64,000 bases of DNA from JANNWF01 sp041675805 (GCA_041675805.1 JBAYTD010000001.1:1-64000), one strand, 5' to 3'; counted from the stretch's first letter, positions 54,393-64,000 are shown. The notes: generated by a model not told the origin, from the letters alone. Translations and numbers: made by a program.

Positions 54393-57300
54393 TCAGTCTT
54401 CCAGGGTCAGCAGCGAGGCGTTGCCGCCGGCCGCCGTGGTGTTGATGGTCAGCGTGCGCTCGGTGACGAAGCGCAGCAGGTAGTGCGGGCCGCCGGCCTT
54501 GGGGCCGGTGCCGGACAGGCCCTCACCGCCGAACGGCTGCACGCCGACCACGGCACCGATCTGGTTGCGGTTGACGTAGCAGTTGCCGACCCGGGCGCGC
54601 CGGGCGATGCGCTCGACGGTGTCGTCGATGCGCGAATGGATGCCCAGGGTCAGGCCGTAGCCGGTGGCGTTGATCTCGTCGACCACGGCGTCGATGGCCC
54701 CGCCGTCGAAGCGGATCACGTGCAGTACCGGGCCGAACACCTCGCGTTGCAGGCGCGACAGGCTGTCGATCTCGTAGGCGCGCGGGGCGAAAAAGCTGCC
54801 CTGCGCGCAGGCGTCGTCCAGCGCCACCTGCTTGATCAGGCGCGCTTCGCCGTCCATGCGCGCGGCGTGCGCCTGCAGCGTTTGCAGTGCGTCGGCGTCG
54901 ATCACCGGGCCGACGTCGGTGGACAGCAGGGCCGGATCGCCGACCTGCAGTTCGTCCATCGCGCCGGCCAGCATGGCGATCACCTTGTCGGCGATGTCCT
55001 GCTGCACGAACAGCACGCGGGCCGCCGAGCAGCGCTGGCCGGCCGAGCCGAAGGCCGAGGAAATGACGTCCTTGACCAGTTGCTCGGGCAGCGCGGAGGA
55101 GTCGGCGATCAGTGCGTTCTGGCCGCCGGTCTCGGCGATCAGCACGCCGATGGCAGCATCGCGCGCGGCCAGCGCACGGTTGATGGCGCGGGCGGTCTCG
55201 GTGGAGCCGGTGAAGGCGACGCCGGCGACGCGCGGATCGCGGGTCAGTGCCGCGCCGACCGTGGCACCGTCGCCGGGCAGGTATTGCAGCACCGCTTCCG
55301 GCACGCCGGCCTCGTGCAGCAGTTTGACCGCCGCGAAGCCGACCAGGGTGGTCTGCTCGGCCGGCTTGGCGATCACGCTGTTGCCGGCCACCAGGGCGGC
55401 GGCGACCTGGCCGATGAAGATCGCCAGCGGGAAGTTCCACGGGCTGATGCAGACGAACAGGCCTCGTCCGGCCAGCAGCAGTTCGTTGGACTCGCCGGTC
55501 GGGCCGGGCAGGCGCTGCGCTGCGCCGAACAGATGCCGCGCCTGGCCGGCGTAGTAGCGCAGGAAATCGACGGCCTCGCGCACTTCGGCGACGCCGTCAG
55601 CCAGGGTCTTGCCGGCCTCGCGGGTACACAGCGAGATGAACTCCGGCAGACGTGCTTCGAGCAGGTCGGCGGCGTGTTCGAGGATGGCGGCGCGCGAGGC
55701 GGCCGGCAGCCGGTCCCACTCCGGTTGCGCGGCGACGCCATTGGCCAGCGCGCGCTCGACGCAGGCGGCGTCGGCGCTGTGCCACTGGCCGACGCGGCGG
55801 CGGCGATCAGCCGGCGAGGTGACTTCGATGGCGCTGCCCTGCACGTAGGCACCGGGCACCAGCGGCGTCGCCTCCGGCGTCTGTGCGGCGGCCTTGGCGA
55901 TGCGCTCGGACAGGGCGCGGAAATCGGTGTCGTTGGCGAGGTTGACGCCCATGGAGTTCTTCCTTGCTTCGCTGTCGGCGTAAAGGTTGACCGGCAGCGG
56001 GATTCTGGGATGGGCGACGGCGTCGAAAGCGGCCACCGCGCGCAGCGGATCGGCGACCAGCGTTTCCGGCGGCGTGTCCGGGTCGGTGATCTTGTTGACG
56101 AAGCTGGTGTTGGCACCGTTCTCCAGCAGGCGACGGACCAGGTAGGGCAACAGATCCTCGTGGCTGCCGACCGGCGCGTAGACGCGGCAGGGGATGCCCG
56201 GCGTCAGTTCGTCGTAGAGGTCCTTGCCCATGCCGTGCAGGCGCTGGAACTCGAACGGATGGGCACCGACACTCGCGCCCTGCGGCAGGCACTGCAAGGC
56301 CAGCCGGCGCACGGCGGCGATGGTGTGCGCGTTGTGGGTGGCGAACATCGGATAGAAGGCATCGGTGGCGGCCAGCATGCGCCGCGCGCAGACAAGATAG
56401 CTGACATCGGTGCTCGGCTTGCGTGTGAACACCGGGAAGCCCGCCAGGCCATCGACCTGGGCGCGCTTGATCTCGGCGTCCCAGTAGGCCCCCTTGACCA
56501 GCCGCACAGGCATCCGCCGGCCATGCTGGCGGGCCAGGTCGGCGAGCAGCGCCAGCGCCTGCGGGGCGCGCTTCTGGTAGGCCTGCACGGCCAGCCCCAG
56601 GCCTTCCCAGCCGGCCAGCGAGGGATCGGCGTAGACCGCCGCGATCACTTCCAGGCTCAGTACCAGCCGATCCGCTTCCTCGGCGTCGATGGTGAAGCCG
56701 ATGCCCTGCGCCTTGGCCAGTTGCGCCAGTTGCAGCACGCGGGGGACCAGTTCGTCCAGCACCCGGCCCCGCTTGGCGACTTCGTAGCGCGGATGCAGGG
56801 CGGACAGCTTGACCGAGATGCTGGGCGCGGCGAACACGTTGGCATACGGCCCGCCGGCACCGATGGCGAGGATCGCCTTGCGATAGGCCTCCAGATAGCG
56901 GTCAGCGTCGGCGGCGGTCAGCGCCGCCTCGCCGAGCATGTCGAAGCTGTAGCGGTATTCGGACTCGCGGCGGCCGCGCTTGAGCGCTTCCTCGATGGTC
57001 CGCCCCATGACGAACTGGTGGCCCATGATGCGCATCGCCTGACGCACCGCGAGGCGGATCACCGGCTCGCCGGCGCGGCCGACCAGACGGCGCAGCGCAC
57101 CAGTGACGCTGCGCCGGGTTTCCTCGCTCAGCGCCACCATCTTGCCGGTCAGCATCAGGCCCCAGGTGGAGGCGTTGACCAGCACCGAGTCGGACTGGCC
57201 CATGTGCCGCTTCCAGTCGGCCTCGCCGAGCTTGTCGCGGATCAGCCGGTCGGCGGTTTCCTGATCGGGGATGCGCAGCAGCGCCTCGGCCACGCACATC

Positions 57301-57560
57301 AGCAGCACGCCTTCCTCGGAGGACAGGTCGTACTGGTGCATGAAGGCCTCGATGGCACCCTGGTCCTCGGCCTTGGCGCGCACCCGACGCACCAGTTCCG
57401 CCGCCATCTGCTGGGTGGCGTCGTGGTCGTAGGGGTCATCGCCCAGTTCGGCCAGCAGGGCGCTCACGTGCTCGCGCTCGTCGCGCAGCCAGAGCGGGTC
57501 GAGGGCGTCGAATCGAATCGCCGACGCGGAGGTCGGATCGGAACCGGCAACGGTGCTCAC
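54393..57560 (-). CDS. putA: bifunctional proline dehydrogenase / glutamate-semialdehyde dehydrogenase
   Basis: 1055 residues. Proline dehydrogenase barrel about 90-510 (ISVKLSALHPRYE, VRLVKGAYWDAEIK, FATHNAHTIAA, GAHPFEFQRLHGM, CRVYAPVGSHEDLL) and an aldehyde dehydrogenase domain from about 590 (GRGLFVCISPWNFPLAIFIG, ETGGQNALIA with the general base, catalytic Cys844 in GSAGQRCSAARVL). It oxidises proline to glutamate with FAD and NAD. The N-terminus has no ribbon-helix-helix domain, so it is not a transcriptional repressor, unlike E. coli PutA. Length fits the short (type A) form. The start is GTG 57560. Confidence 0.96.
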   Translation of the reverse strand: MSTVAGSDPTSASAIRFDALDPLWLRDEREHVSALLAELGDDPYDHDATQQMAAELVRRVRAKAEDQGAIEAFMHQYDLSSEEGVLLMCVAEALLRIPDQETADRLIRDKLGEADWKRHMGQSDSVLVNASTWGLMLTGKMVALSEETRRSVTGALRRLVGRAGEPVIRLAVRQAMRIMGHQFVMGRTIEEALKRGRRESEYRYSFDMLGEAALTAADADRYLEAYRKAILAIGAGGPYANVFAAPSISVKLSALHPRYEVAKRGRVLDELVPRVLQLAQLAKAQGIGFTIDAEEADRLVLSLEVIAAVYADPSLAGWEGLGLAVQAYQKRAPQALALLADLARQHGRRMPVRLVKGAYWDAEIKRAQVDGLAGFPVFTRKPSTDVSYLVCARRMLAATDAFYPMFATHNAHTIAAVRRLALQCLPQGASVGAHPFEFQRLHGMGKDLYDELTPGIPCRVYAPVGSHEDLLPYLVRRLLENGANTSFVNKITDPDTPPETLVADPLRAVAAFDAVAHPRIPLPVNLYADSEARKNSMGVNLANDTDFRALSERIAKAAAQTPEATPLVPGAYVQGSAIEVTSPADRRRRVGQWHSADAACVERALANGVAAQPEWDRLPAASRAAILEHAADLLEARLPEFISLCTREAGKTLADGVAEVREAVDFLRYYAGQARHLFGAAQRLPGPTGESNELLLAGRGLFVCISPWNFPLAIFIGQVAAALVAGNSVIAKPAEQTTLVGFAAVKLLHEAGVPEAVLQYLPGDGATVGAALTRDPRVAGVAFTGSTETARAINRALAARDAAIGVLIAETGGQNALIADSSALPEQLVKDVISSAFGSAGQRCSAARVLFVQQDIADKVIAMLAGAMDELQVGDPALLSTDVGPVIDADALQTLQAHAARMDGEARLIKQVALDDACAQGSFFAPRAYEIDSLSRLQREVFGPVLHVIRFDGGAIDAVVDEINATGYGLTLGIHSRIDDTVERIARRARVGNCYVNRNQIGAVVGVQPFGGEGLSGTGPKAGGPHYLLRFVTERTLTINTTAAGGNASLLTLED

Positions 57561-57656
57561 GGGGTACTCGCAGGCAGGGGCGCCAGGGGCCGGCGCGCGG
57601 GACGCGATTGTAAGGCCCGGCGCGCGCGCCAGCCATGCACCGGGCCGTTCGGCCGT

Positions 57657-58310
57657 TCAGCGCAGCGGACGGTTGGCGTCGGTGCGCCGCGACGGGCGGC
57701 CACGCGGGCGCGGCGCGGCTTCTTCCACCCACAGCACCGCGCCCTGGGTACGGCCGTGGTCGGTGGCGAGGTCGTAATTGGTCTCCCGCGCCTGCAGGCG
57801 GGTCAGCTCGCGCGACACCACGCCCTCGGCGGCGCGGCGGGCGCGCTCGCAGTTGATCGCGGCGGGCAGGGCGGCGAGCTTGCGTTCGATGGCGGAGGCC
57901 GCATCCAGCACGTGCCGGCGATGGCCGTCCTCGTGCACCGCCAGCGCCGCCAGCATGCGCTGCATCTGCGCCCGCAGCGCCTCCGGCGGCGTCTGCTGCG
58001 GTACCCACTGCGGCAGCGTCTGCACTATGTGGACCTGCACCCGCAGTGTGTCCGGCCGGCACTGGCCGCTGGCGTCGGGATGGAGCTGGTACCGCGTTTC
58101 GATGTGGGCCTCGGTCAGGCCGTGGGCGCGCGCGCCGTCGGTGAGACGACGGCGCTCGATCAGTTGTTCGGCCAGTTCCGCCGCCGTCACCGCGTCCAGC
58201 GTGTAATGCCGCAGTTCCTCGCTGAGCACGACCTCGGCCATCGCCGGCAGCGCACACGGCGCGATGACGAGGAGCGCGAGCAGGCCGCAGCGCAGGCGGA
58301 AGCGCCGCAT
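57657..58310 (-). CDS. DUF922-like secreted zinc protease
   Basis: 217 residues. Signal peptide about 1-25 (CGLLALLVIAPCALPAMA). The zinc-binding HExxH motif appears as VHEDGHRRH, preceded by LPQWVPQQTPPEALRAQMQRMLAAL, as in DUF922 (a predicted Zn-dependent periplasmic protease). A Lys/Arg-rich tail ends RPRGRPSRRTDANRPLR. It starts eight bases after the mnmG stop, so it is in the same transcript. Confidence 0.8.
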   Translation of the reverse strand: MRRFRLRCGLLALLVIAPCALPAMAEVVLSEELRHYTLDAVTAAELAEQLIERRRLTDGARAHGLTEAHIETRYQLHPDASGQCRPDTLRVQVHIVQTLPQWVPQQTPPEALRAQMQRMLAALAVHEDGHRRHVLDAASAIERKLAALPAAINCERARRAAEGVVSRELTRLQARETNYDLATDHGRTQGAVLWVEEAAPRPRGRPSRRTDANRPLR

Positions 58311-58318
58311 CGACCGGC

Positions 58319-60202
58319 TCAGGCGGCGCGCGAACCGCCCGCGCGCTTCAGATGCACCAGCAGCAGGGAGATGGCGGCCGGGGTGATGCCGGCGATGCGC
58401 TGTGCCTGGCCGATGGTCTGCGGGCGCACGCTGGCCAGCTTCTGCCGCGCCTCGGTGGACAGCCCGGCGATGCCGGCGTAGTCGATGTCGTCGGGAATGC
58501 GGGCGGCTTCGTGGCGACGCTGGCGCGCGATGTCCTCGCCCTGGCGCTCCAGATAGCCGGCGTACTTGACGCCGATCTCGACCTGCTCGGCGACATCGGC
58601 GGACGCCTCGCCGGGGCCGATGCCGGGCACGGCGGCGAGCTCGGCATGGCCGATGCCGGGGCGCTTGAGCAGGTCCAGAGCGGTGGCGTCGCGCGAGATC
58701 GGCGTGTCCAGCACCGCCTGCGCCGCCTGCGCCAGTGCCTGGCCGGGGATCAGGCGCAGCGCGCGCAGGCGCTCGCGTTCGCGCTCGATGCCCTCGCAGC
58801 GGCGCGCGAACACCGTCCAGCGGTGCTCGTCGACGAGGCCCAGTTCGCGACCCTTGGCCGTCAGCCGCAGGTCGGCGTTGTCCTCGCGCAGTTGCAGCCG
58901 GTATTCGGCGCGCGAGGTGAACATCCGGTACGGCTCGCTGACGCCGTTGACGATCAGGTCGTCGATCAGCACGCCGATGTAGGCCTCCTCGCGGCCCGGC
59001 GTCCACGGGGCCAGCCCGCGCGCCTGGCGTGAGGCGTTGAGGCCGGCGATCAGGCCCTGCGCGGCGGCCTCCTCGTAGCCGGTGGTGCCGTTGATCTGGC
59101 CGGCGAAGTACAGGCCGCCGACCGCCTTGGTTTCCAGCGAACGCTTCAGCCCGCGCGGGTCGAAATAGTCGTACTCGATGGCGTAGCCGGGCCGGGTGAT
59201 GCGGGCGTTCTCGAAGCCGCGGATGGAGCGCACCAGCGCCGCCTGTACGTCGAACGGCAGCGAGGTGGAAATGCCGTTGGGGTAGATTTCCACCGTGTCC
59301 AGGCCTTCCGGCTCGACGAAGATCTGGTGCGTGTCGCGCTCGGCGAAGCGCACCACCTTGTCCTCGATGGACGGGCAATAGCGCGGGCCGACGCCCTCGA
59401 TCTGCCCGCTGTACAGCGGCGAGCGGTGCAGCGCGGCGCGGATGATGTCGTGGGTCGCCGCGCTGGTGTGGGTGATCCAGCATTGCACCTGGCGCGGATG
59501 GTCGTCGCGGCTGCCGAGGAAGGAGAACAGCGGGCGCGGCTCGTCGCCGGCCTGCGGCTGCATGACGGAATAGTCCAGGCTGCCGCCGTCGAGGCGTGGC
59601 GGCGTGCCGGTCTTCAGCCGGCCGACGGCGAACGGACCCTCGCGCAGGCGCTGCGCCAGCGTGGTCGCCGGCGGCTCGCCGGCACGGCCGGCGGAATACT
59701 GCGCCGGGCCGACGTGGACGCGGCCGGCGAGGAAGGTGCCGGCGGTCAGCACCACGCAGGGCGCATCGAAACGCAGGCCGAGCTGGGTCGAGACGCCGAT
59801 CACGCGCTCGCCCTCGATCAGGATGTCCTCGACGGCGGACTGGAACACCGACAGGCCAGGCTCGCCAAGCAGTGCGCGGCGCACGAAGCTGCGGTACAGG
59901 TCGCGATCCGCCTGGCAGCGCGTGGCGCGCACCGCCGGGCCCTTGCTGGCATTGAGCCGCCGCCACTGGATGCCGGCGCGATCCGCCGCCCGCCCCATCA
60001 GCCCGCCCAGCGCATCGACCTCGCGCACCAGATGGCCCTTGCCGATGCCGCCGATGGCCGGGTTGCAGCTCATCGCGCCGAGCGTCTCGATGCTGTGGCT
60101 GAGCAAAAGCGTGCGCGCGCCGCTGCGCGCTGCGGCCAGCGCGGCCTCGGCACCGGCGTGTCCGCCGCCGACCACGATCACGTCATAGCGATGTTCGTTC
60201 AC
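58319..60202 (-). CDS. mnmG: tRNA uridine 5-carboxymethylaminomethyl modification enzyme MnmG (GidA)
   Basis: 627 residues. Rossmann FAD motif VIVVGGGHAGAEAALA at the N-terminus, then SCNPAIGGIGKGHLVREVDALGG, GRLKTGTPPRLDGGSLD (with the PRL loop), CPSIEDKVVRF, FAGQINGTTGYEEAAAQG and the helical C-terminal domain ending AAISLLLVHLKR. With MnmE it builds the cmnm5 group on wobble uridine of several tRNAs. Start GTG 60202 with GAGGAA eight bases upstream; the frame is open 15 codons earlier. Confidence 0.96.
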   Translation of the reverse strand: MNEHRYDVIVVGGGHAGAEAALAAARSGARTLLLSHSIETLGAMSCNPAIGGIGKGHLVREVDALGGLMGRAADRAGIQWRRLNASKGPAVRATRCQADRDLYRSFVRRALLGEPGLSVFQSAVEDILIEGERVIGVSTQLGLRFDAPCVVLTAGTFLAGRVHVGPAQYSAGRAGEPPATTLAQRLREGPFAVGRLKTGTPPRLDGGSLDYSVMQPQAGDEPRPLFSFLGSRDDHPRQVQCWITHTSAATHDIIRAALHRSPLYSGQIEGVGPRYCPSIEDKVVRFAERDTHQIFVEPEGLDTVEIYPNGISTSLPFDVQAALVRSIRGFENARITRPGYAIEYDYFDPRGLKRSLETKAVGGLYFAGQINGTTGYEEAAAQGLIAGLNASRQARGLAPWTPGREEAYIGVLIDDLIVNGVSEPYRMFTSRAEYRLQLREDNADLRLTAKGRELGLVDEHRWTVFARRCEGIERERERLRALRLIPGQALAQAAQAVLDTPISRDATALDLLKRPGIGHAELAAVPGIGPGEASADVAEQVEIGVKYAGYLERQGEDIARQRRHEAARIPDDIDYAGIAGLSTEARQKLASVRPQTIGQAQRIAGITPAAISLLLVHLKRAGGSRAA

Positions 60203-60251
60203 GCGATGGCTTCCTCGTCGGGCCCGCGCGGAGCGCATGCGCTCCACGGCG

Positions 60252-60284
60252 GGCGGCGCAAAAGTCTAGAGCGTTTTCGCCGCC
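60252..60284 (-). terminator. possible hairpin after the NRPS gene
   Basis: GGCGGCG / CGCCGCC with inner AAAA/TTTT and a ten-base loop, 50 bases after the NRPS stop and 50 bases before mnmG. It lacks a trailing T run. Confidence 0.35.
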
Positions 60285-60333
60285 GATTGGCGGCTGCGGC
60301 CTGAAGGCGCGAGGCGTGCGGAGCGCTGCCCGC

Positions 60334-63300
60334 TCAGTTTTTCCGCGCCAGGTCGTCGTGCCGGCGCAGCCGCTGGTCGAGCATCGGGGCGATCCGGGCG
60401 ACGGCGTCGCGCCCGGTCATCTGGCCGTGCAGGCAGGGCACGCTTTCCTGCTCCACGCCGGTGGCATGGGCCTGCCACATGCCGGCCTGAAGACGTGGTT
60501 TGTCGGTGTGGTCGAGGCCGGCGCGGATGTGCAGCAGGTCGCCGGCATAGCGCTGGTGACGATGTTGGCGGATCAGCCGGTTGGTCTGCGTCACCACGCG
60601 GATCACGCCCTCCAGCACCGCCGGCGGCAGGTTGCCCAGCGCGCTGTCGCTGCGCCGCAGGAAGTCGATGATGGCTTCGCGGCTGTCCAGTTCCGGGAGC
60701 TGTTCGGGATCGTGGCCGGCCACCGCCAGCAGGGCGCGCAGCGCCTGCGCCGGGGTCGGCTCGGACTCGTCGCGCCAGCACTCGCTGGGGTAGGCGTCGA
60801 GCAGGGCAACCAGGCCGACCCGCCGGCCCTGCGCCTGCAATTGCACGGCGATGGCCTGGGCCAGGATGCCGCCGACCGACCAGCCGGCCAGGTGCAGGAC
60901 GCCGTCCGGCCGCACTTCGACGATGCGCCGCGCGTACTCGGCGGCCAGCGCGTCGATGCCGCGCGGCAGCGGCTGTGCCGGTTCCAGCGCGGCGGCCTGC
61001 AGGCCGTACACGCTGCGCGCCGGGCTGAGACTGCGTGCCAGCGTGCGATAGCACCAGGCGATGCCGCCGGCCGGATGGATGACGAACAGCGGATCCAGCG
61101 CCGGATCGCCATCGTGCAGGCGCAGCAGCGGGGCGAGGCCGTCGTCGGCGGCCTGTTCCGCGTCGATCAGACGTGCCAGCGCGGCGACGCTGGGATGGGC
61201 GAACAGCGCGCCAAGGCCGGGATTGCGCTGCCAGCGCTGCTGGATGCGCAGCAGCAGTTCGACCGCCAGCAGGGAGTCGCCGCCGAGGCTGAAGAAATCG
61301 GCATCGGCACCGATCTCGCCCTCTACATCGAGCAGCTCGGCGAACAGTTCGGCGATGCCGTGCTCGCGTTCGCCGCGCAGGGGGACGGCGGCAGCGGCGA
61401 CGAACTGCGGGGCCGGCAGCGCCTTGCGGTCGAGTTTGCCGTTGCCGGTCAGCGGCCAGTGGTCGAGGGCGACGAAGGCGGCCGGGACCATGTAGTCCGG
61501 CACGCGGGCGGCGACTTCGGCGCGCAGGGCCTGCAGGTCGCCCATGCCGCCCTGCCATTGCAGGTAGGCGACCAGGCGACGTTCGCCGCGACGGTCCTCG
61601 CGGACGATCACGCCGCAGTGCCGCACCCGGCCGCTGGCGACGATGGCGGCCTCGATCTCGCCCAGCTCGATGCGCAGGCCGCGCAGCTTCACCTGATGAT
61701 CGCTGCGACCGAGGAACACCACCACGCCATCCTCGCGCCAGCGCGCCAGGTCGCCGGTGCGGTACAGCCGCTGGCCGGGCAGGAAGGGATCGTCGATGAA
61801 GCGTTCGGCGGTCAGCGCCGGCTGGCCGAGATAGCCGCGGGCGAGTTGCACGCCGCCGAGGTAGAGATCGCCGACGACGCCCGGCGGCAGGGCGCGCATC
61901 CGCGCATCGAGCACGTACAGGCGGGTGTTCCAGACCGGATGGCCGATCGGCACCGGCTGCGAGTCGTCGTCGGCCGAGGCCGGCCAGTAGCTGACATCGA
62001 CGGCGGCTTCGGTGGGGCCGTACAGGTTGTGCAGTTCCGCCTGCACGGTGGCGTGGAAGCGGTCGCGCAGGTCGGCGGTCAGCTCCTCGCCGCTGCAGAA
62101 CACGCGGCGCAGCGTCAGCCCGGCGCTGCCCGGGTCGGCGAGGAAGGCGGCCAGCATCGAGGGCACGAAATGCACGGTGCTGATGCGCTGGCGGCGGATC
62201 AGCGCGGCGATCGCCTGCGGATCGCGATGGGCCTGCGGCGGCGCGACGACCAGCGTGCCGCCGGCGAGGAAGGCGAGGAAGAACTCCCACACCGAGACGT
62301 CGAAGCTCATCGGCGTCTTCTGCAGGATGCGGTCGCCGGCGTCGAAGCCGTAGTGGCTGCGCATCCATTGCAGCCGGTTGACGATGGCGCGGTGTTCGAC
62401 CAGCACGCCCTTGGGCTCGCCGGTGGAGCCGGAGGTGTAGATGACGTAGGCGGCATGATGCGGCTGCGGCGGGTTGCACAGCGCGGCGTCGCTGTCCGCC
62501 GGCCAGTCCTCGCAGGCCAGCAGGTCGCGGTTTCCCGGCAACAGGTCGCGCTGCGCGCGCTGGATCAGGATGCAGGCCGGATCGGCGGAATCGAGGATGC
62601 GCGCCAAGCGCTGCGGCGGATGGTCGAGGTCCAGCGGCAGGTAGGCCGCGCCGGCGCGAAGGATGGCGATCAGCGCGATCACCAGTTCCAGCGAGCGCGG
62701 CAGGGCGACGGCGACGATGGCTTCCGGGCCGATGCCGCGCGCCTGCAGCGTTGCCGCCAGCGCCCGGCTGCGTCGCTCCAGTTCGGCGTAGCTCAGCGAT
62801 GTCTCGCCGAACACCAGCGCCTCGGCCTGCGGATCGCGTGCCAGCGCCGCTTCCAGCAGGGCGCTCAGGGTGACATCGGCAACGGGGTGGGCGGTGGCGT
62901 TGAGGTCGAACAGATGGCGCTGCGCCTCTGCGGCGGTGGCCAGCGGGATGTCGTCGATGCGTTCGGCGTCGAGCGCGGCGGCGAGGAAGGCGGCGAGGCG
63001 CTCGGCATGGGCGCTGACCGCTTCCGGCGCGTACAGCGTCGGGTTGGCCTCGATCTCCAGGTCGAGCCGGCCCACGCCGTCGCCGCGAAAACCCAGGGCC
63101 AGATCGTCGACCGGACCGGTGCCGAGAATCTCCAGCCGCGTCTGCACGCCGTCCAGCGTCAGCGGCCGGTAGTACGGCTGCACGTTGACCAGCGGGCCGT
63201 GCAGGCGACGCTGGCCGCCGAGCAGGCCGAGGTCGCGGCGCAGTTGCTCGCTGCGATAACGGCCGTGGCGGCGGGCGCGGGTCAGCTCGCGGGCGACCTG

Positions 63301-64000
63301 GTTGACGAACTCGTCCAGCGGGGCGTCGGCCGAGGCGGCGACGCGCAGCGGCAGCACGTTCATCACCATCGCCGGAACCCTGGCCGCAGCGCTGCCGAGC
63401 CGGCCCATGAACGGCGCGCCGACGATGAACTCCTCGCCGCCGCTCATCCGCTGGCAATACAGCGCGGTCAGCGCGCTCAGCCAGTCGGCCCAGGTGGCCG
63501 GGCCGCTGCCGGCGCGTTGCAACAGGCGCTGGCGCAGCGGGTCCGGCAGCGCCAGCGTGTGGCGCAGGCAGGCATGCGCGGCGACGGCGCGGCCGGGGGC
63601 GAGGCCGGCGGCTTCCGGCATCCCGGCGAGGTAATCGCGCCAATAACGGGCATCGTCTTCGCGTCGTGCGCTGGCGCGGTAGGCGGCGTCCTCGTCGAGC
63701 ACGCCGCGCAGCGGGGCGAAGCCGGGCGCGGCCTCGCGGCCCTGGCGCTGCGCGGCGTACAGCTCGGTCAGCCGCGCCGCCAGCAGTTCCATGCCGTAGC
63801 CGTCGGTGGCGAGGTGGTGCACGCGCAGGTACCAGACGTGGCGCTGATCGCCGAGACGGAACAGCGTCTGCGCGGCGAGCCGGTCGCGGACCGGGTCGAC
63901 CGGGCGCAGCATGTCCTGTTGCATCGCCGCGCGGGCGAAGGCTTCGGCCTGCTCCGGCGTGCGGCCGGCGCTGGCATCGACCTGCTCCAGCAGCGGTCGT
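60334..64000 (-). CDS. EntF-like nonribosomal peptide synthetase C-A-T-TE (5' end beyond window)
   Basis: At least 1222 residues, open to the right edge. Condensation: HHLATDGYG (HHxxxDG). Adenylation (about 390-870): YTSGSTGEPKG, FDVSVWEF, LYGPTEAAVDVS, YRTGDLARW, NGKLDRKALP. The ten specificity residues read from the A4-A5 core are D V W H F S L V D with the invariant Lys, the EntF serine code. Thiolation: FFSLGGDSLLAV. Thioesterase: GWSVGG, then LLDAYPS. It should make a serine-containing catechol siderophore with partners off the window. E. coli EntF is 1293 residues; about 70 N-terminal residues are missing here. Confidence 0.93.
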   Translation of the reverse strand, partial: RPLLEQVDASAGRTPEQAEAFARAAMQQDMLRPVDPVRDRLAAQTLFRLGDQRHVWYLRVHHLATDGYGMELLAARLTELYAAQRQGREAAPGFAPLRGVLDEDAAYRASARREDDARYWRDYLAGMPEAAGLAPGRAVAAHACLRHTLALPDPLRQRLLQRAGSGPATWADWLSALTALYCQRMSGGEEFIVGAPFMGRLGSAAARVPAMVMNVLPLRVAASADAPLDEFVNQVARELTRARRHGRYRSEQLRRDLGLLGGQRRLHGPLVNVQPYYRPLTLDGVQTRLEILGTGPVDDLALGFRGDGVGRLDLEIEANPTLYAPEAVSAHAERLAAFLAAALDAERIDDIPLATAAEAQRHLFDLNATAHPVADVTLSALLEAALARDPQAEALVFGETSLSYAELERRSRALAATLQARGIGPEAIVAVALPRSLELVIALIAILRAGAAYLPLDLDHPPQRLARILDSADPACILIQRAQRDLLPGNRDLLACEDWPADSDAALCNPPQPHHAAYVIYTSGSTGEPKGVLVEHRAIVNRLQWMRSHYGFDAGDRILQKTPMSFDVSVWEFFLAFLAGGTLVVAPPQAHRDPQAIAALIRRQRISTVHFVPSMLAAFLADPGSAGLTLRRVFCSGEELTADLRDRFHATVQAELHNLYGPTEAAVDVSYWPASADDDSQPVPIGHPVWNTRLYVLDARMRALPPGVVGDLYLGGVQLARGYLGQPALTAERFIDDPFLPGQRLYRTGDLARWREDGVVVFLGRSDHQVKLRGLRIELGEIEAAIVASGRVRHCGVIVREDRRGERRLVAYLQWQGGMGDLQALRAEVAARVPDYMVPAAFVALDHWPLTGNGKLDRKALPAPQFVAAAAVPLRGEREHGIAELFAELLDVEGEIGADADFFSLGGDSLLAVELLLRIQQRWQRNPGLGALFAHPSVAALARLIDAEQAADDGLAPLLRLHDGDPALDPLFVIHPAGGIAWCYRTLARSLSPARSVYGLQAAALEPAQPLPRGIDALAAEYARRIVEVRPDGVLHLAGWSVGGILAQAIAVQLQAQGRRVGLVALLDAYPSECWRDESEPTPAQALRALLAVAGHDPEQLPELDSREAIIDFLRRSDSALGNLPPAVLEGVIRVVTQTNRLIRQHRHQRYAGDLLHIRAGLDHTDKPRLQAGMWQAHATGVEQESVPCLHGQMTGRDAVARIAPMLDQRLRRHDDLARKN

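Noticed and set aside
52119..58481. A 2,120-codon open frame on the plus strand
   Set aside because: It is antisense to SulP, the lipoprotein, putA and DUF922 genes; its amino-acid pattern is the Gln/Asp/His/Arg-rich composition expected of antisense to high-GC genes and it matches no domain.

Overview
The window is high-GC gammaproteobacterial chromosome. Gene content and order point to the Lysobacterales (Xanthomonadales) or a close relative. The supporting blocks, from memory of family genomes, are algC-dut-coaBC divergent from radC, xth divergent from pyrE, rpe followed by a small membrane protein, argS followed by an SPOR protein, and aceF followed by an lpd with its own lipoyl domain. 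GTAG-type REP palindromes fit the same lineage. A genus cannot be named from this sequence.

Layout, 1-11 kb: a DAK2/DegV protein (cut by the left edge), a phasin with its own terminator and a PhaR-like site, a two-gene restriction-modification unit that looks inserted, then a minus-strand group (SPOR protein, cytochrome c, J-domain protein, rpe, membrane protein). glnA follows, behind a near-textbook sigma-54/NtrC promoter, then a NYN-LOTUS protein, xthA and the divergent pyrE with a DUF4124 protein. 11-26 kb: membrane-anchored AlgC, dut, coaBC, radC, an HD protein, a Tyr-rich lipoprotein, a DUF2254-like membrane protein, a secreted tricorn-like peptidase and fbp. 26-31 kb: lpdA and aceF with a truncated nitrilase-like gene wedged between them, and an XRE-2TM regulator.

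31-44 kb: argS and an SPOR protein, a TonB receptor with extra N-terminal domains paired with a secreted beta-helix protein, queH, a DUF488 protein, and a ZnuD-like zinc receptor behind a strong Zur box. 44-52 kb: an AGCS amino-acid symporter, vapBC with an operator over the vapB ribosome binding site, GTAG-REPs, an hrpB whose reading frame has absorbed two repeat elements, and an MscS channel with a cyclic-nucleotide domain. 52-64 kb: a SulP transporter, putA, a DUF922 protease, mnmG and the 3' part of a serine-specific EntF-like NRPS, implying a catechol-type siderophore cluster beyond the right edge.

The themes are nitrogen and carbon housekeeping, metal acquisition (zinc, and probably iron through the NRPS), and scattered palindromic repeats of several families. 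No rRNA, tRNA, CRISPR array, prophage or complete insertion sequence was seen. The most unusual items are the repeats translated inside hrpB, the retained 73-residue nitrilase-like fragment in the pyruvate dehydrogenase operon, the TonB receptor/beta-helix pair, and the Tyr-rich lipoprotein.
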